A DNA stretch of 12,115 nucleotides from Hyphomicrobiales bacterium. Its GTDB lineage: Bacteria > Pseudomonadota > Alphaproteobacteria > Rhizobiales > Aestuariivirgaceae. Positions 1 through 7,424 of this stretch are shown piece by piece. Made by a program: the position numbers and the translations under genes. The first letter of the stretch is position 1. Each line of letters begins with the position of its first letter. The notes under the pieces were generated by a model that saw only the letters and a list, made by a program, of their open reading frames with translations, was not told the origin of the DNA and searched no databases. The stretch spans positions 1 through 12,115 of the forward strand of contig JALSNA010000233.1 in assembly GCA_026987255.1 (NCBI GenBank), written 5' to 3'.

Positions 1-10
1 GCGCAAGGGC

Positions 11-41
11 CTTGCCTTGCATCCGATGCAAGGCAGGTTTT
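11..41 (+). terminator. Probable intrinsic terminator of a gene left of the window
   Basis: Positions 13-22 (TGCCTTGCAT) and 26-35 (ATGCAAGGCA) are perfect 10-bp inverted arms around a 3-nt CCG loop. A G-T wobble (12/36) and a C-G pair (11/37) extend the stem. TTTT follows at 38-41. A stable stem plus a short T-run is the form of a rho-independent terminator acting on + strand transcripts, although the T-run is short. The complementary side has no T-run. It would separate an unseen upstream gene from the padR promoter. The parent gene lies outside the window, so the role is inferred. Confidence 0.5.
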
Positions 42-53
42 CCATCGGCGCTC

Positions 54-82
54 TTGCAATTCCCCTCTCACCCTGACATATA
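54..82 (+). promoter_or_regulatory. Candidate promoter of the PadR-efflux operon
   Basis: TTGCAA at 54-59 matches four of six -35 consensus bases. A 17-nt spacer leads to CATATA at 77-82, a weak -10 lying within an AT-rich patch (77-97) that stands out from the GC-rich surroundings. TATATC at 79-84 is an alternative -10 with a longer spacer. The -10 region overlaps the first dyad, so a repressor bound there could block RNA polymerase. This is seen by eye only; no start site is known. Confidence 0.35.
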
Positions 83-97
83 TCAAACCAATATATG
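77..97. promoter_or_regulatory. Dyad, likely operator for the PadR regulator
   Basis: CATATAT (77-83) and ATATATG (91-97) are perfect 7-bp inverted arms separated by 7 nt, giving 21 bp of two-fold symmetry. PadR-family dimers bind dyads of this size, and their genes are commonly autoregulated. The dyad covers the candidate -10 box. It lies 38 bp before the regulator's start codon. Assigning it to this PadR protein is an inference from position and symmetry. Confidence 0.45.
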
Positions 98-102
98 GAT
101 TT

Positions 103-116
103 CCGATACATATCGG
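103..116. promoter_or_regulatory. Second dyad upstream of the PadR gene
   Basis: CCGATA (103-108) and TATCGG (111-116) are perfect 6-bp inverted arms around CA. The dyad sits 5 bp after the first one and 18 bp before the start codon, just ahead of the ribosome binding site (AAAGGA, 121-126). It could be a second operator half or an independent site. Its sequence differs from the 77-97 dyad except for a shared ATA/TAT core, so I cannot tell whether the same protein binds both. Confidence 0.4.
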
Positions 117-134
117 ACTGAAAGGACATCGGCA

Positions 135-692
135 ATGGCCATGAACGTGCGCACCCTGTGCCTTGGCATCCTCTCATTGAAGGAGGCCACCGGCTACGAG
201 ATCAAGAAAATGGTCGAGGAAGGTATCTTTTCCCATTTCATCGACGCCTCCTTCGGCTCCATCTACCCGGCCCTGGGCCAGATGCTGCGCGAGGGCCTGC
301 TCAGCCTGCGCACCGAGGAGCAAGATGGCAAGCCGGGCAAGAAGATCTACGCCATCACGGACAAGGGCCGCGCCGCCCTCGCCCAGGCGCTCGACACCGA
401 CCCGGCAAAGGACAAGTTCAAGAGCGAGTTTCTCTTCCAGATGCTGTTCATGAACCAGATCGACCCGCGTCACCTCATGGTGGTCTATGACGCCTACCTG
501 GAGGAGCAGGAGGCCGAGCTGGCCCGCATCGAGGCCTGCGAATGCGAGCTGCCCGATCACCCGGGCGCGCGCTTCGTCAACGCCTATGGCAAGACCATGC
601 TGCGCACCGCGGTGAAGTTCCTCCATGAAAACCGCGACGAGATGCTTTCCATCATCGCCGCCATGGACAACGAGCCGGAGGCTGCATCATGA
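135..692 (+). CDS. PadR-family transcriptional regulator
   Basis: The 185-aa product is a dimeric winged-helix DNA-binding repressor, most likely controlling the efflux genes that follow. The N-terminal PadR domain covers about residues 8-85: a helical LCLGILSL-x-EATGYEIKK segment, the recognition-helix region FGSIYPAL (40-47), and a wing ending in GKKIYAITDKGR. The C-terminal half is a helical dimerisation domain of the Vir_act_alpha_C type, rich in Glu, Arg and Leu. ATG 135 is chosen over ATG 141 because AAAGGA (121-126) sits 8 nt before it; the open frame continues to position 12 without a better signal. The stop overlaps the next start codon (ATGA, 689-692), so it heads a translationally coupled operon. 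PadR regulators next to transporters usually sense the exported toxic compounds. The ligand cannot be told from the sequence. Confidence 0.93.
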   Translation: MAMNVRTLCLGILSLKEATGYEIKKMVEEGIFSHFIDASFGSIYPALGQMLREGLLSLRTEEQDGKPGKKIYAITDKGRAALAQALDTDPAKDKFKSEFLFQMLFMNQIDPRHLMVVYDAYLEEQEAELARIEACECELPDHPGARFVNAYGKTMLRTAVKFLHENRDEMLSIIAAMDNEPEAAS

Positions 693-1801
693 AACGCTCC
701 TGGATCTGGGCCTCTCTTTTCGCCATCGCCGCCACCGCCTGGCTGGCCTCGGGCGAGATCGCCCTGCCCTTTCTCAAGACCGGCGCAAAGAGCGCGCAAG
801 GCGCACAAAAGCCGGCCGCCACGGCAAAACCGAAGGACACCACGCCCTTTCGCGTCGAGGTTGTCACCATCCGCGTCGCCCCCCACCGCGCCCGCCTGAA
901 ACTGCCTGCCCATACCGCCAGTTTCCAGACCGTGCAGGTGCGCGCGCGCACCTCCGGAATCGTCGAGGAAACGCCTTTCGCGGAAGGCGCAAGGGTCAGG
1001 AAGGGCGATATCCTGTGCCGCATCGACTCAGGATCGCGCCCCGCCCGGCTGCAAGCCGCCCGCGCCGCCGTGGCCAGCGCCAGACGCGATTACGAGGCCG
1101 CAGTCCGGCTGCTGCGCTCGGGCCACATGCCGCAATCGCGCCTCAAGCAGCTCAAGGCCCTCTACGACAAGGCCATGGCCCAATTGCGCCAATATGAACT
1201 GGACATCGCTTGGACGAAGGTGCGCGCCCCCATGGGCGGCATTCTCGCCCGCCAGCTGGCCAAAAAGGGCGATCTGCTCTCCCTGGGCAAGCCCTGCGCC
1301 GAAATCGTCAAGCTCGATCCTTTGAAGATCATCGCCGATGTCTCCGAGCGCGAGGTGGGCGGCATCGGGACCGGCCGGAAAGCCTCCGCCACATTGGTCA
1401 CCGGCGAGACCTTGCAAGGCGCCATCACCTACATCGCCCCCGCCGCCGATCCGGCCACCCGCACCTTCCGGCTGGAAATGACCGCCGCCAACCCCGGCGG
1501 CAAGGCGCGCGCCGGGGTGACCGCCTCCCTCGTCATCCCCCTGCCCGCCCGGCCCGCCGCCCTGGTGCCGCTGGCCGCCATAGGCCTCGATGACAATGGC
1601 GTTCTGGGCGTCCACCATGCCGGCAAGGACAACCGCGTCATCCATACCCCGGTGAAGGTGCTGGAGGAGACCCGCCAGGGGGCCTGGGTCCTTGGCCTGC
1701 CCGATGGCGCGCGCGTCATCGTCTCCGGCCAGTATTACGTCCTGCCCGGCCAGAAAGTCACGCCCGTGCCCTACAGGCCCGGCAAGGAGAACCCCTCATG
1801 A
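689..1801 (+). CDS. RND efflux periplasmic adaptor (membrane fusion protein)
   Basis: The 370-aa protein is an HlyD/AcrA-like adaptor that would link the inner-membrane RND pump to an outer-membrane channel. Residues 1-28 contain a hydrophobic segment (WIWASLFAIAATAWLA) acting as an uncleaved anchor or signal; there is no lipobox cysteine, so it is not an AcrA-type lipoprotein. Then come a first lipoyl half-motif (about 82-113, with SGIVEETPFAEGARVRKGDIL), a short alpha-helical hairpin (about 115-172), the second lipoyl half (about 173-206, RAPMGGILARQLAKKGDLL), a beta-barrel domain (about 208-290) and a membrane-proximal domain. The start overlaps the padR stop and the stop overlaps the pump start, both as ATGA, indicating coupled translation. 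The hairpin is short compared with AcrA, as in many environmental RND adaptors. The substrate is unknown. Confidence 0.95.
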   Translation: MKRSWIWASLFAIAATAWLASGEIALPFLKTGAKSAQGAQKPAATAKPKDTTPFRVEVVTIRVAPHRARLKLPAHTASFQTVQVRARTSGIVEETPFAEGARVRKGDILCRIDSGSRPARLQAARAAVASARRDYEAAVRLLRSGHMPQSRLKQLKALYDKAMAQLRQYELDIAWTKVRAPMGGILARQLAKKGDLLSLGKPCAEIVKLDPLKIIADVSEREVGGIGTGRKASATLVTGETLQGAITYIAPAADPATRTFRLEMTAANPGGKARAGVTASLVIPLPARPAALVPLAAIGLDDNGVLGVHHAGKDNRVIHTPVKVLEETRQGAWVLGLPDGARVIVSGQYYVLPGQKVTPVPYRPGKENPS

Positions 1802-4800
1802 CCGCTGCCCTGGAACGGATCTTGCGCCATCCGCGCGCCGTCTTTGCCGTGCTCATCGCCGCCCTGGCCTTCGGCATCGTCTCCTATGTCAACATTCCCA
1901 AGGAGGCCCGCCCCGATATCCAGGTGCCGGTGTTCTATATCTCCATTCCGCTGCCCGGCGTCTCCCCGGAGGACGCCGAGCGGCTGCTGGTCAAGCCCAT
2001 GGAGACGCAGTTGCGCGGCTTGGAGGGGCTCAAGGAGCTCACCGGCATCGCCAGCCAGAACCATGCCGGGATCATCGTCCAGTTCGAGCCGGAAGTGGAC
2101 GCCTCCGAGGCGGCCCGGAAAGTGCGCGAAAAGGTCGACCTGGCCAAGCCCGATCTGCCCGATGACGCCGAGGAGCCGCAGATCAACGAGGTCAATTTCT
2201 CGCTCTTTCCCTCCATCATGGTGGCCCTCTCCGGCAATGTGCCCGAGCGCACCCTCTATCGCCACGCCAGGAAGCTCAAGGACGCCATCGAGGCCATCCC
2301 TTCGGTGCTGGAAGCCAATCTCTCCGGCCAGCGCGAGGAGCTTTTGGAGGTCATCATCGACGAGTTGAAACTCGATTCCTACGGCATCACCCAGGCCGAG
2401 CTCATCAAGGCGGTGCAAAGCCACAACCGGCTCGTCGCCGCCGGAGCCCTGGACGCCGGAGGCGGGCGCTTCAACATCAAGGTCCCCGGCCTGTTTCAGA
2501 GCGCCCGTGATGTTTACGATCTGCCCATCAAGAGCGTGCAAGGCAAGGTCGTGACGCTGAAGGACGTGGCCACCATCCGCCCCACCTTCAAGGACCGCAC
2601 CGAGTATGCCCGGTTCAATGGCCGCCCGGCCATTTCCGTCAACGTGGTCAAGCGCGTCGGCGCCAACATCCTGGCCACCAACAAGCAGGTGCGCAAGGTG
2701 GTGCGGGACGTCACCCGCGACTGGCCACAGACCATCCACGTGGATTTCGCCTTCGATGAATCGCGCCGCATCGGCACCGTCATCGGATCCCTGGAGAACT
2801 CCATCATGACCGCCATCGTGCTGGTCATGATCATCTGCGTCGCCGCCCTGGGCCTGCGCTCGGCGCTGCTGGTGGGGGTGGCCATTCCCACCTCCTTCAT
2901 GATCGCCTTTGCCTTTGCCGGGCTCACCGGCAAGACCATGAACAACATGATGCTCTTCGGCCTGGTGCTCACCGTCGGCATGCTGGTGGACGGGGCCATC
3001 GTCATCGTCGAATACGCCGACCGCAAGATGGCCGAAGGATTGTCCGCCCGCGAGGCCTATATCGCCGCCGCCAGGCGCATGTTCTGGCCCGTGACCTCCT
3101 CCACCGCCACCACCCTGGCCGCCTTTCTGCCCATGCTCTTCTGGCCCGGCGTTTCCGGCAAGTTCATGTCCAATCTGCCCACCACCGTGGTCATCGTCCT
3201 TTCCGCCTCCTTGCTCACCGCCATGGTCTTTCTGCCGGTGCTGGGCGGCCTTTTCGGCAAGAGGCCAAGGGATGCCGGTGACACCGTGGCCCACCTGCGC
3301 TCCGGCGAGCATGCCGGCCTTTTGCACCTGAAGGGCCTCACCGGGGCCTATGCCCGCATGCTGGCGCGCTTCATCCGCCATCCTTTGCCGGTCATCCTCG
3401 CCGCGGTGGTGGTGCTGGGCGGCATCTTCGTGGCTTACGGGCGGCACAACAAGGGGGTGGAGTTCTTCGTCAATACCGAGCCGGAGAAGGCCTTCGTCTA
3501 TATCCGCGCCCGCGGCAATCTGCCGGTGGCCGAAAAACTGCGCCTGGTGCGCGCCGTGGAGCGCCAGGTCATGGCCGTCAGGGGGCTGAAGACCATCGCC
3601 ACCTTGGCCGGATCGTCGGGCGGCGGCGGCATCGGCTCGGGCACCTCGCTGGATCAGCCCAAGGATGCCATCGGCCGCATCACCGTGGAGCTCAAACCCC
3701 TCCAGGAGCGCCGCCCGGGAGCCGAAATTCTCGACGAAATACGCCGCCGCGTGGCCACCGTCCCGGGCATTCTCACCGAGGTGGACAAGTTCAAGGACGG
3801 CCCGCCCACCGGCAAGGACATCCGCCTGCAGGTGCGCGCCGATGACTATGACCTGGCCAACAGGATCGCGGCGAAGGTGCGCGCCCATATGGAGCGCGGC
3901 ATGACGGGCCTGAAGGAGATCGAGGACGAAAGGCCCCTGCCCGGCATCGAATGGGTGCTCAAGGTCGACCGCGAGGAGGCCGGGCGCTTCGGCGCCAGCG
4001 TGGTCTCCCTCGGCGCCCTGGTGCGGCTGGTGACCAATGGCGTGCTCATCGGCACCTACCGCCCCGATGGCTCCGATGACGAGGTGGACATCCGCGTGCG
4101 CCTGCCCAAAGGGGAGCGCGATCTGGAAAAGATCGATTCGCTGCGCCTCATCACCAGGGCCGGGCTGGTGCCGGTGCGCAATTTCGTCACCCGAAAGGTG
4201 CGCCCGAAGGTGGACACCATCATCCGCAAGGATGGCCATTTCTCCGTCTACGTGAAAGCCAATGTCGTCAAGGGCCAGCGCAAGGATCTCAAGATCAGGG
4301 AGCTGTCGGAATGGCTCAAGGACCAGCACTGGCCCGCCGGCGTGAGCTTCAAGTTCCGCGGCGCCGATGAGGAAAAGCAGAAATCCGCCGCCTTCCTGAA
4401 GAAGGCCCTGCTGGCCTCCATCTTCATCATGTTCCTCATTCTGGTCATCCAGTTCAACAGCTTCTACCACACCTTCCTGACCCTCTCGACGCTGGTCATG
4501 TCGGTGGCCGGGGTGCTGCTCGGCATGCTGGTCATGGGCCAGCCCTTCTCGGTCATCATGACCGGCACCGGCGTCATCGCCCTGGCCGGCATCGTGGTCA
4601 ACAACGCCATCGTTCTCATCGACACCTACCATTTGAACATCGCGCGCGGCCTTGCCCCCGCCGATGCGGCCTTGCAGACCGCCGTGCAGCGCCTGCGCCC
4701 GGTCATGCTGACCACCGTGACCACCATCTTCGGCCTGCTGCCCATGATGTTCGAGTTCAACGTCGACTGGATCCACCGCTATGTGGGCATCGGCAGCGAG

Positions 4801-5019
4801 ATTTCCTCCTGGTGGGTGCAGCTGGCCACCGCCCTGGTCTTCGGACTGGGGTTCGCCACCTTGCTGACCTTGATCCTCACCCCCGTTCTGCTCGCCGCCC
4901 CCGGCATATGGCGCGATGCCTGGCGGCGCCGCTTCGGACGCAAGCGCAATTTCCCGGCGCAAGATACGGAAAAGGCTGAAAAATCTTCCACACCTTCCCT
5001 GCCCCAGGCAGCTGAATGA
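1798..5019 (+). CDS. RND-family efflux pump, inner-membrane permease
   Basis: The 1073-aa protein is a full-length RND transporter (family norm about 1030-1050) with the expected internal duplication: TM1 near residues 13-31, a large periplasmic loop, a block of helices, TM7 near 525-545 (IRHPLPVILAAVVVLGGIF), a second loop and a final helix block. It would use the proton gradient to expel small molecules through the adaptor encoded just upstream. TM4 carries GMLVDGAIVIVEYADR with Asp398 but Gly399 where AcrB has its second Asp. TM10 carries GIVVNNAIVLID with Asn935 where AcrB has Lys940. The proton-relay set is therefore not the AcrB one, although single-Asp pumps are known (CusA, for instance). 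A charged tail of about 35 residues follows the last helix. No TolC-like gene lies nearby, so a channel encoded elsewhere is presumably used. Drug, lipid or metal specificity cannot be assigned. Confidence 0.97.
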   Translation: MTAALERILRHPRAVFAVLIAALAFGIVSYVNIPKEARPDIQVPVFYISIPLPGVSPEDAERLLVKPMETQLRGLEGLKELTGIASQNHAGIIVQFEPEVDASEAARKVREKVDLAKPDLPDDAEEPQINEVNFSLFPSIMVALSGNVPERTLYRHARKLKDAIEAIPSVLEANLSGQREELLEVIIDELKLDSYGITQAELIKAVQSHNRLVAAGALDAGGGRFNIKVPGLFQSARDVYDLPIKSVQGKVVTLKDVATIRPTFKDRTEYARFNGRPAISVNVVKRVGANILATNKQVRKVVRDVTRDWPQTIHVDFAFDESRRIGTVIGSLENSIMTAIVLVMIICVAALGLRSALLVGVAIPTSFMIAFAFAGLTGKTMNNMMLFGLVLTVGMLVDGAIVIVEYADRKMAEGLSAREAYIAAARRMFWPVTSSTATTLAAFLPMLFWPGVSGKFMSNLPTTVVIVLSASLLTAMVFLPVLGGLFGKRPRDAGDTVAHLRSGEHAGLLHLKGLTGAYARMLARFIRHPLPVILAAVVVLGGIFVAYGRHNKGVEFFVNTEPEKAFVYIRARGNLPVAEKLRLVRAVERQVMAVRGLKTIATLAGSSGGGGIGSGTSLDQPKDAIGRITVELKPLQERRPGAEILDEIRRRVATVPGILTEVDKFKDGPPTGKDIRLQVRADDYDLANRIAAKVRAHMERGMTGLKEIEDERPLPGIEWVLKVDREEAGRFGASVVSLGALVRLVTNGVLIGTYRPDGSDDEVDIRVRLPKGERDLEKIDSLRLITRAGLVPVRNFVTRKVRPKVDTIIRKDGHFSVYVKANVVKGQRKDLKIRELSEWLKDQHWPAGVSFKFRGADEEKQKSAAFLKKALLASIFIMFLILVIQFNSFYHTFLTLSTLVMSVAGVLLGMLVMGQPFSVIMTGTGVIALAGIVVNNAIVLIDTYHLNIARGLAPADAALQTAVQRLRPVMLTTVTTIFGLLPMMFEFNVDWIHRYVGIGSEISSWWVQLATALVFGLGFATLLTLILTPVLLAAPGIWRDAWRRRFGRKRNFPAQDTEKAEKSSTPSLPQAAE

Positions 5020-5033
5020 GCAAGGATTTGCCC

Positions 5034-5155
5034 GGCATCTCCATTTACTGTCTGAAAGACCATCCTCACCCCCTGCCAACCACCCGCAGTGTCCCATGAC
5101 CCGGGTGGCTGGCAGGGGGTGAGGATGGACGCGCAAGCCTTTTCAAGACCCCCAA
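5034..5155 (+). repeat. Palindromic intergenic element, copy A (before rpiA)
   Basis: The core is a long hairpin: 5060-5086 pairs with 5102-5128 (27 positions, one A-C mismatch at 5079/5109) around a 15-nt loop. The first 19 pairs of the stem are perfect. By hand alignment the reverse complement of 11724-11844 matches this stretch at roughly 80-85 percent over the best 97 bp (5047-5143). Shared flanks outside the hairpin include ACTGTCTGA at 5047-5055 and CGCGCAAGC at 5130-5138; weaker similarity reaches GGCATC (5034-5039) and CCCAA (5151-5155). It contains no gene. It may be a dispersed palindromic repeat or a structured regulatory leader. It lies between the pump stop and the rpiA promoter candidate. 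Confidence 0.85.
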
Positions 5156-5172
5156 GAGACAACCTGTCCCGT

Positions 5173-5200
5173 TTGCCTGTCCGTCAGGCCACGCTATAAC
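5173..5200 (+). promoter_or_regulatory. Candidate rpiA promoter
   Basis: TTGCCT at 5173-5178 matches four of six -35 bases and TATAAC at 5195-5200 matches five of six -10 bases, with a 16-nt spacer. Transcription would start near 5207, giving a leader of about 30 nt before the rpiA start. It lies 17 nt beyond the palindromic element, so the hairpin would be upstream DNA rather than part of the transcript if this promoter is the one used. Prediction is by eye. Confidence 0.5.
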
Positions 5201-5235
5201 CATGTCAACAGGTGCACACAGCAAGGAGAACGGGC

Positions 5236-5937
5236 ATGACGCCAGACGAACAGAAGAAGGCAGCCGCCTTGGCCGCGCTGGACCATGTTGCGGATGGCAT
5301 GAAGGTGGGCCTGGGCACCGGCTCCACCGCCAACCATTTCATCGACGCCCTGGGCGCGCGCGTCCGCCAGGGGCTGAAGGTCATCTGCGTGCCCACCTCC
5401 ATCGCCTCCCGCCAGCGCGCCGCCGCCCTGGGAATACCGCTCGCCACCCTGGAGGAAGAACCCAGCCTCGATGTCACCGTCGACGGAGCCGATGAAATCC
5501 TCCCCCGGGGTCTTGTTCTCATCAAGGGCGGCGGCGGCGCCCTGACGCGCGAAAAGATCGTTGCCGCCTCTTCACGAAAGATGGTCGTCATCGCCGATGC
5601 CTCGAAGCTCATGACGGCGCAAACCTTTGGCCGTTTCCCCCTGCCCGTGGAGATTTTGCCTTTCGGGGCGCGCGCCACCATCCGCAAGATCAAGGCCGCC
5701 ATCGACTCCCTGGGCATGTCCGGCGAAATCATTGTGCGCCAGACCGGCGGCAAGGATTTCATCACCGACAACGGCGGTCTCATCGCCGATTGCCACCTGG
5801 GCCATATTACCAGGCCCACAGAGCTGGCCGATGCCCTCATCCGCATCCCCGGCGTCGTCGAGCAGGGTCTGTTCACCTCCATCGCAACGGTGGCGCTGGT
5901 GGCCACCGGCGATGGAGTGGAAACCATCACGCCATGA
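5236..5937 (+). CDS. rpiA: Ribose-5-phosphate isomerase A
   Basis: The 233-aa cytosolic enzyme interconverts ribose 5-phosphate and ribulose 5-phosphate in the non-oxidative pentose phosphate pathway. All hallmark motifs are present: the phosphate-binding loop GLGTGST (residues 25-31), VDGADE (82-87), KGGGGALTREK (97-107) and the late DNGG and IPGVVEQGLF segments. Asp83, Asp86, Lys97 and Glu106 match the E. coli active-site residues Asp81, Asp84, Lys94 and Glu103. Length is close to the E. coli protein (219 aa). ATG 5236 is chosen because AAGGAG (5223-5228) lies 7 nt upstream; an in-frame GTG at 5212 would swallow that site and add eight unconserved residues. gor follows on the same strand, and the TGA stop overlaps an in-frame ATG of the gor reading frame, so the two are probably co-transcribed. 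Confidence 0.97.
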   Translation: MTPDEQKKAAALAALDHVADGMKVGLGTGSTANHFIDALGARVRQGLKVICVPTSIASRQRAAALGIPLATLEEEPSLDVTVDGADEILPRGLVLIKGGGGALTREKIVAASSRKMVVIADASKLMTAQTFGRFPLPVEILPFGARATIRKIKAAIDSLGMSGEIIVRQTGGKDFITDNGGLIADCHLGHITRPTELADALIRIPGVVEQGLFTSIATVALVATGDGVETITP

Positions 5938-6020
5938 ACATCCGGCGGCCCCCGGGCTTGACCGGGCCCGCCCCTTGCGCCACACAGGCAGCGGCTCCGC
6001 TCAAGCAGGAAAGGCGCACC

Positions 6021-7403
6021 ATGTCCTTCGATTACGATCTTTTCGTCATAGGCGCAGGCTCCGGCGGAGTGCGCGCTGCGCGCATCGCCTCCGGTCATGG
6101 TGCAAAGGTGGCCATCGCCGAGGAATACCGCGTCGGCGGCACTTGCGTCATCCGCGGCTGCGTGCCCAAGAAGCTCATGGTCCATGCCGCCCGTTACGCG
6201 GAGGATTTTGCCGATGCCACGGGCTTTGGCTGGTCGGGGCAGCAAAAGGCGCGCTTCGACTGGCGCGCCTTCATGGCCGCCAAGGACGCCGAGATCGCCC
6301 GTCTGAACAGCCTCTACATCAAGGGTCTGGAATCCGCCGGAGTGGAAATCCTGCACACCCGCGCCGAGTTCGCGGGCCCCCACGAGCTCTATCTGGTCAA
6401 CGAGGAGCGCACGGTGACGGCGGAGAAAATCCTCATCGCCACCGGCGCGGCCCCCTTCGTGCCCCACAACGTGCCCGGGGCCGCCTTCGCCATCACCTCC
6501 AACGAGGCCTTTCACCTGGAAAGCCTGCCAAAATCCATGGCCATCATCGGCGGTGGCTACATTGCGGTGGAGTTTGCCGGCGTTTTCCATGCCCTGGGCG
6601 TGGAGACCACCTTGCTCTATCGGGGCAAGCAGATCCTGCGCGGCTTCGATGACGATCTTCGCGAGCATCTTTCCCGCGAGATGACACGGGCCGGCGTCAC
6701 CGTAATGACCCATGCCAACGTGGATCGCATCACCCGTCACGACCATGGCCTTGGCGGATATACGGTTCACTGCGCCAATGGCGAGACCGTGCAGGCGGAG
6801 GAGGTCATGTATGCCGCTGGCCGTGAACCCTATACCTTCGATCTGCACCTGGAACTGGCAGGTGTGGAGATGGCCGCCAACGACGCCATCAAGGTGGACG
6901 CCTTCAACCGCACCAGCGCGCCGCACATATGGGCCGTCGGCGATGTCACCAACCGCGCCCAGCTCACGCCGGTGGCCATCCGCGAGGGCCATGCCTTCGC
7001 CGATCGCGTCTTCGGCGGCAGGGACATCCCGCCGCTCGATTATTCCATCATTCCCACCGCCGTGTTCTCACACCCGGAAATCGGCACGGTGGGGCTGACG
7101 GAACGCGAGGCGCGCGCAAGACACGGCGCGGTGGACATTTACAAGAGCACTTTCCGGCCCTTGAAGCACACCCTGTCGGGCCGCGGCACGCGCATGCTGA
7201 TGAAGCTTGTGGTGCATCCCGAAACGGACGTGGTGCTCGGCGCGCACCTGTGCGGGCCGGATGCGGCGGAAATGATCCAGCTGCTCGGCATCTTGCTGAA
7301 AACGGGTGCGCGCAAGGCCGATTTCGATGCCACCATCGCCGTGCACCCCACCGCCGCCGAGGAGCTGGTCACCATGCGCGAGAAACAGCCCGCCACGGAT
7401 TGA
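6021..7403 (+). CDS. gor: Glutathione-disulfide reductase
   Basis: The 460-aa flavoprotein reduces oxidised glutathione with NADPH in the cytosol. Domains in order: FAD-binding Rossmann fold with GAGSGG (11-16); redox disulfide in GGTCVIRGCVPKK (Cys42 and Cys47); NADPH fold with GGGYIAVEFA (177-186) followed by Arg201 and Arg207, the spaced arginines that select NADPH over NADH in E. coli Gor; second FAD motif with AVGDVTN; and the C-terminal dimer interface with HPTAAEE, where His442 and Glu447 form the catalytic acid-base pair. These separate it from lipoamide dehydrogenase and mercuric reductase. ATG 6021 is chosen because AGGAAAGG (6007-6014) lies 6 nt upstream and the protein then begins as the family does. 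An in-frame ATG at 5934 overlapping the rpiA stop would add 29 residues of low-complexity look. The gene converges on the MscS-family gene with only 21 bp between stops. Confidence 0.96.
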   Translation: MSFDYDLFVIGAGSGGVRAARIASGHGAKVAIAEEYRVGGTCVIRGCVPKKLMVHAARYAEDFADATGFGWSGQQKARFDWRAFMAAKDAEIARLNSLYIKGLESAGVEILHTRAEFAGPHELYLVNEERTVTAEKILIATGAAPFVPHNVPGAAFAITSNEAFHLESLPKSMAIIGGGYIAVEFAGVFHALGVETTLLYRGKQILRGFDDDLREHLSREMTRAGVTVMTHANVDRITRHDHGLGGYTVHCANGETVQAEEVMYAAGREPYTFDLHLELAGVEMAANDAIKVDAFNRTSAPHIWAVGDVTNRAQLTPVAIREGHAFADRVFGGRDIPPLDYSIIPTAVFSHPEIGTVGLTEREARARHGAVDIYKSTFRPLKHTLSGRGTRMLMKLVVHPETDVVLGAHLCGPDAAEMIQLLGILLKTGARKADFDATIAVHPTAAEELVTMREKQPATD

Positions 7404-7424
7404 AGCGGCAGGCCGCGCTTGCCT

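Noticed and set aside
12..134. PadR frame starting near position 12
   Set aside because: The frame is open by chance across a terminator hairpin and the dyads. The PadR domain begins just after ATG 135, which has a ribosome binding site.
1771..5136. Open frame of 1121 codons on the minus strand, opposite the RND pump
   Set aside because: It mirrors the pump gene, is full of His, Gly, Asp and Gln in low-complexity runs, and matches no family. High GC at third codon positions removes stops from this antisense frame. The frame opposite has clear RND motifs.
5060..5143. Copy A hairpin as a classical terminator of the efflux operon
   Set aside because: The T-run (5140-5143) starts 11 nt after the stem end rather than directly after it, and the flanks are conserved in copy B, which precedes pyrG. 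It may still slow polymerase, but the canonical form is missing.
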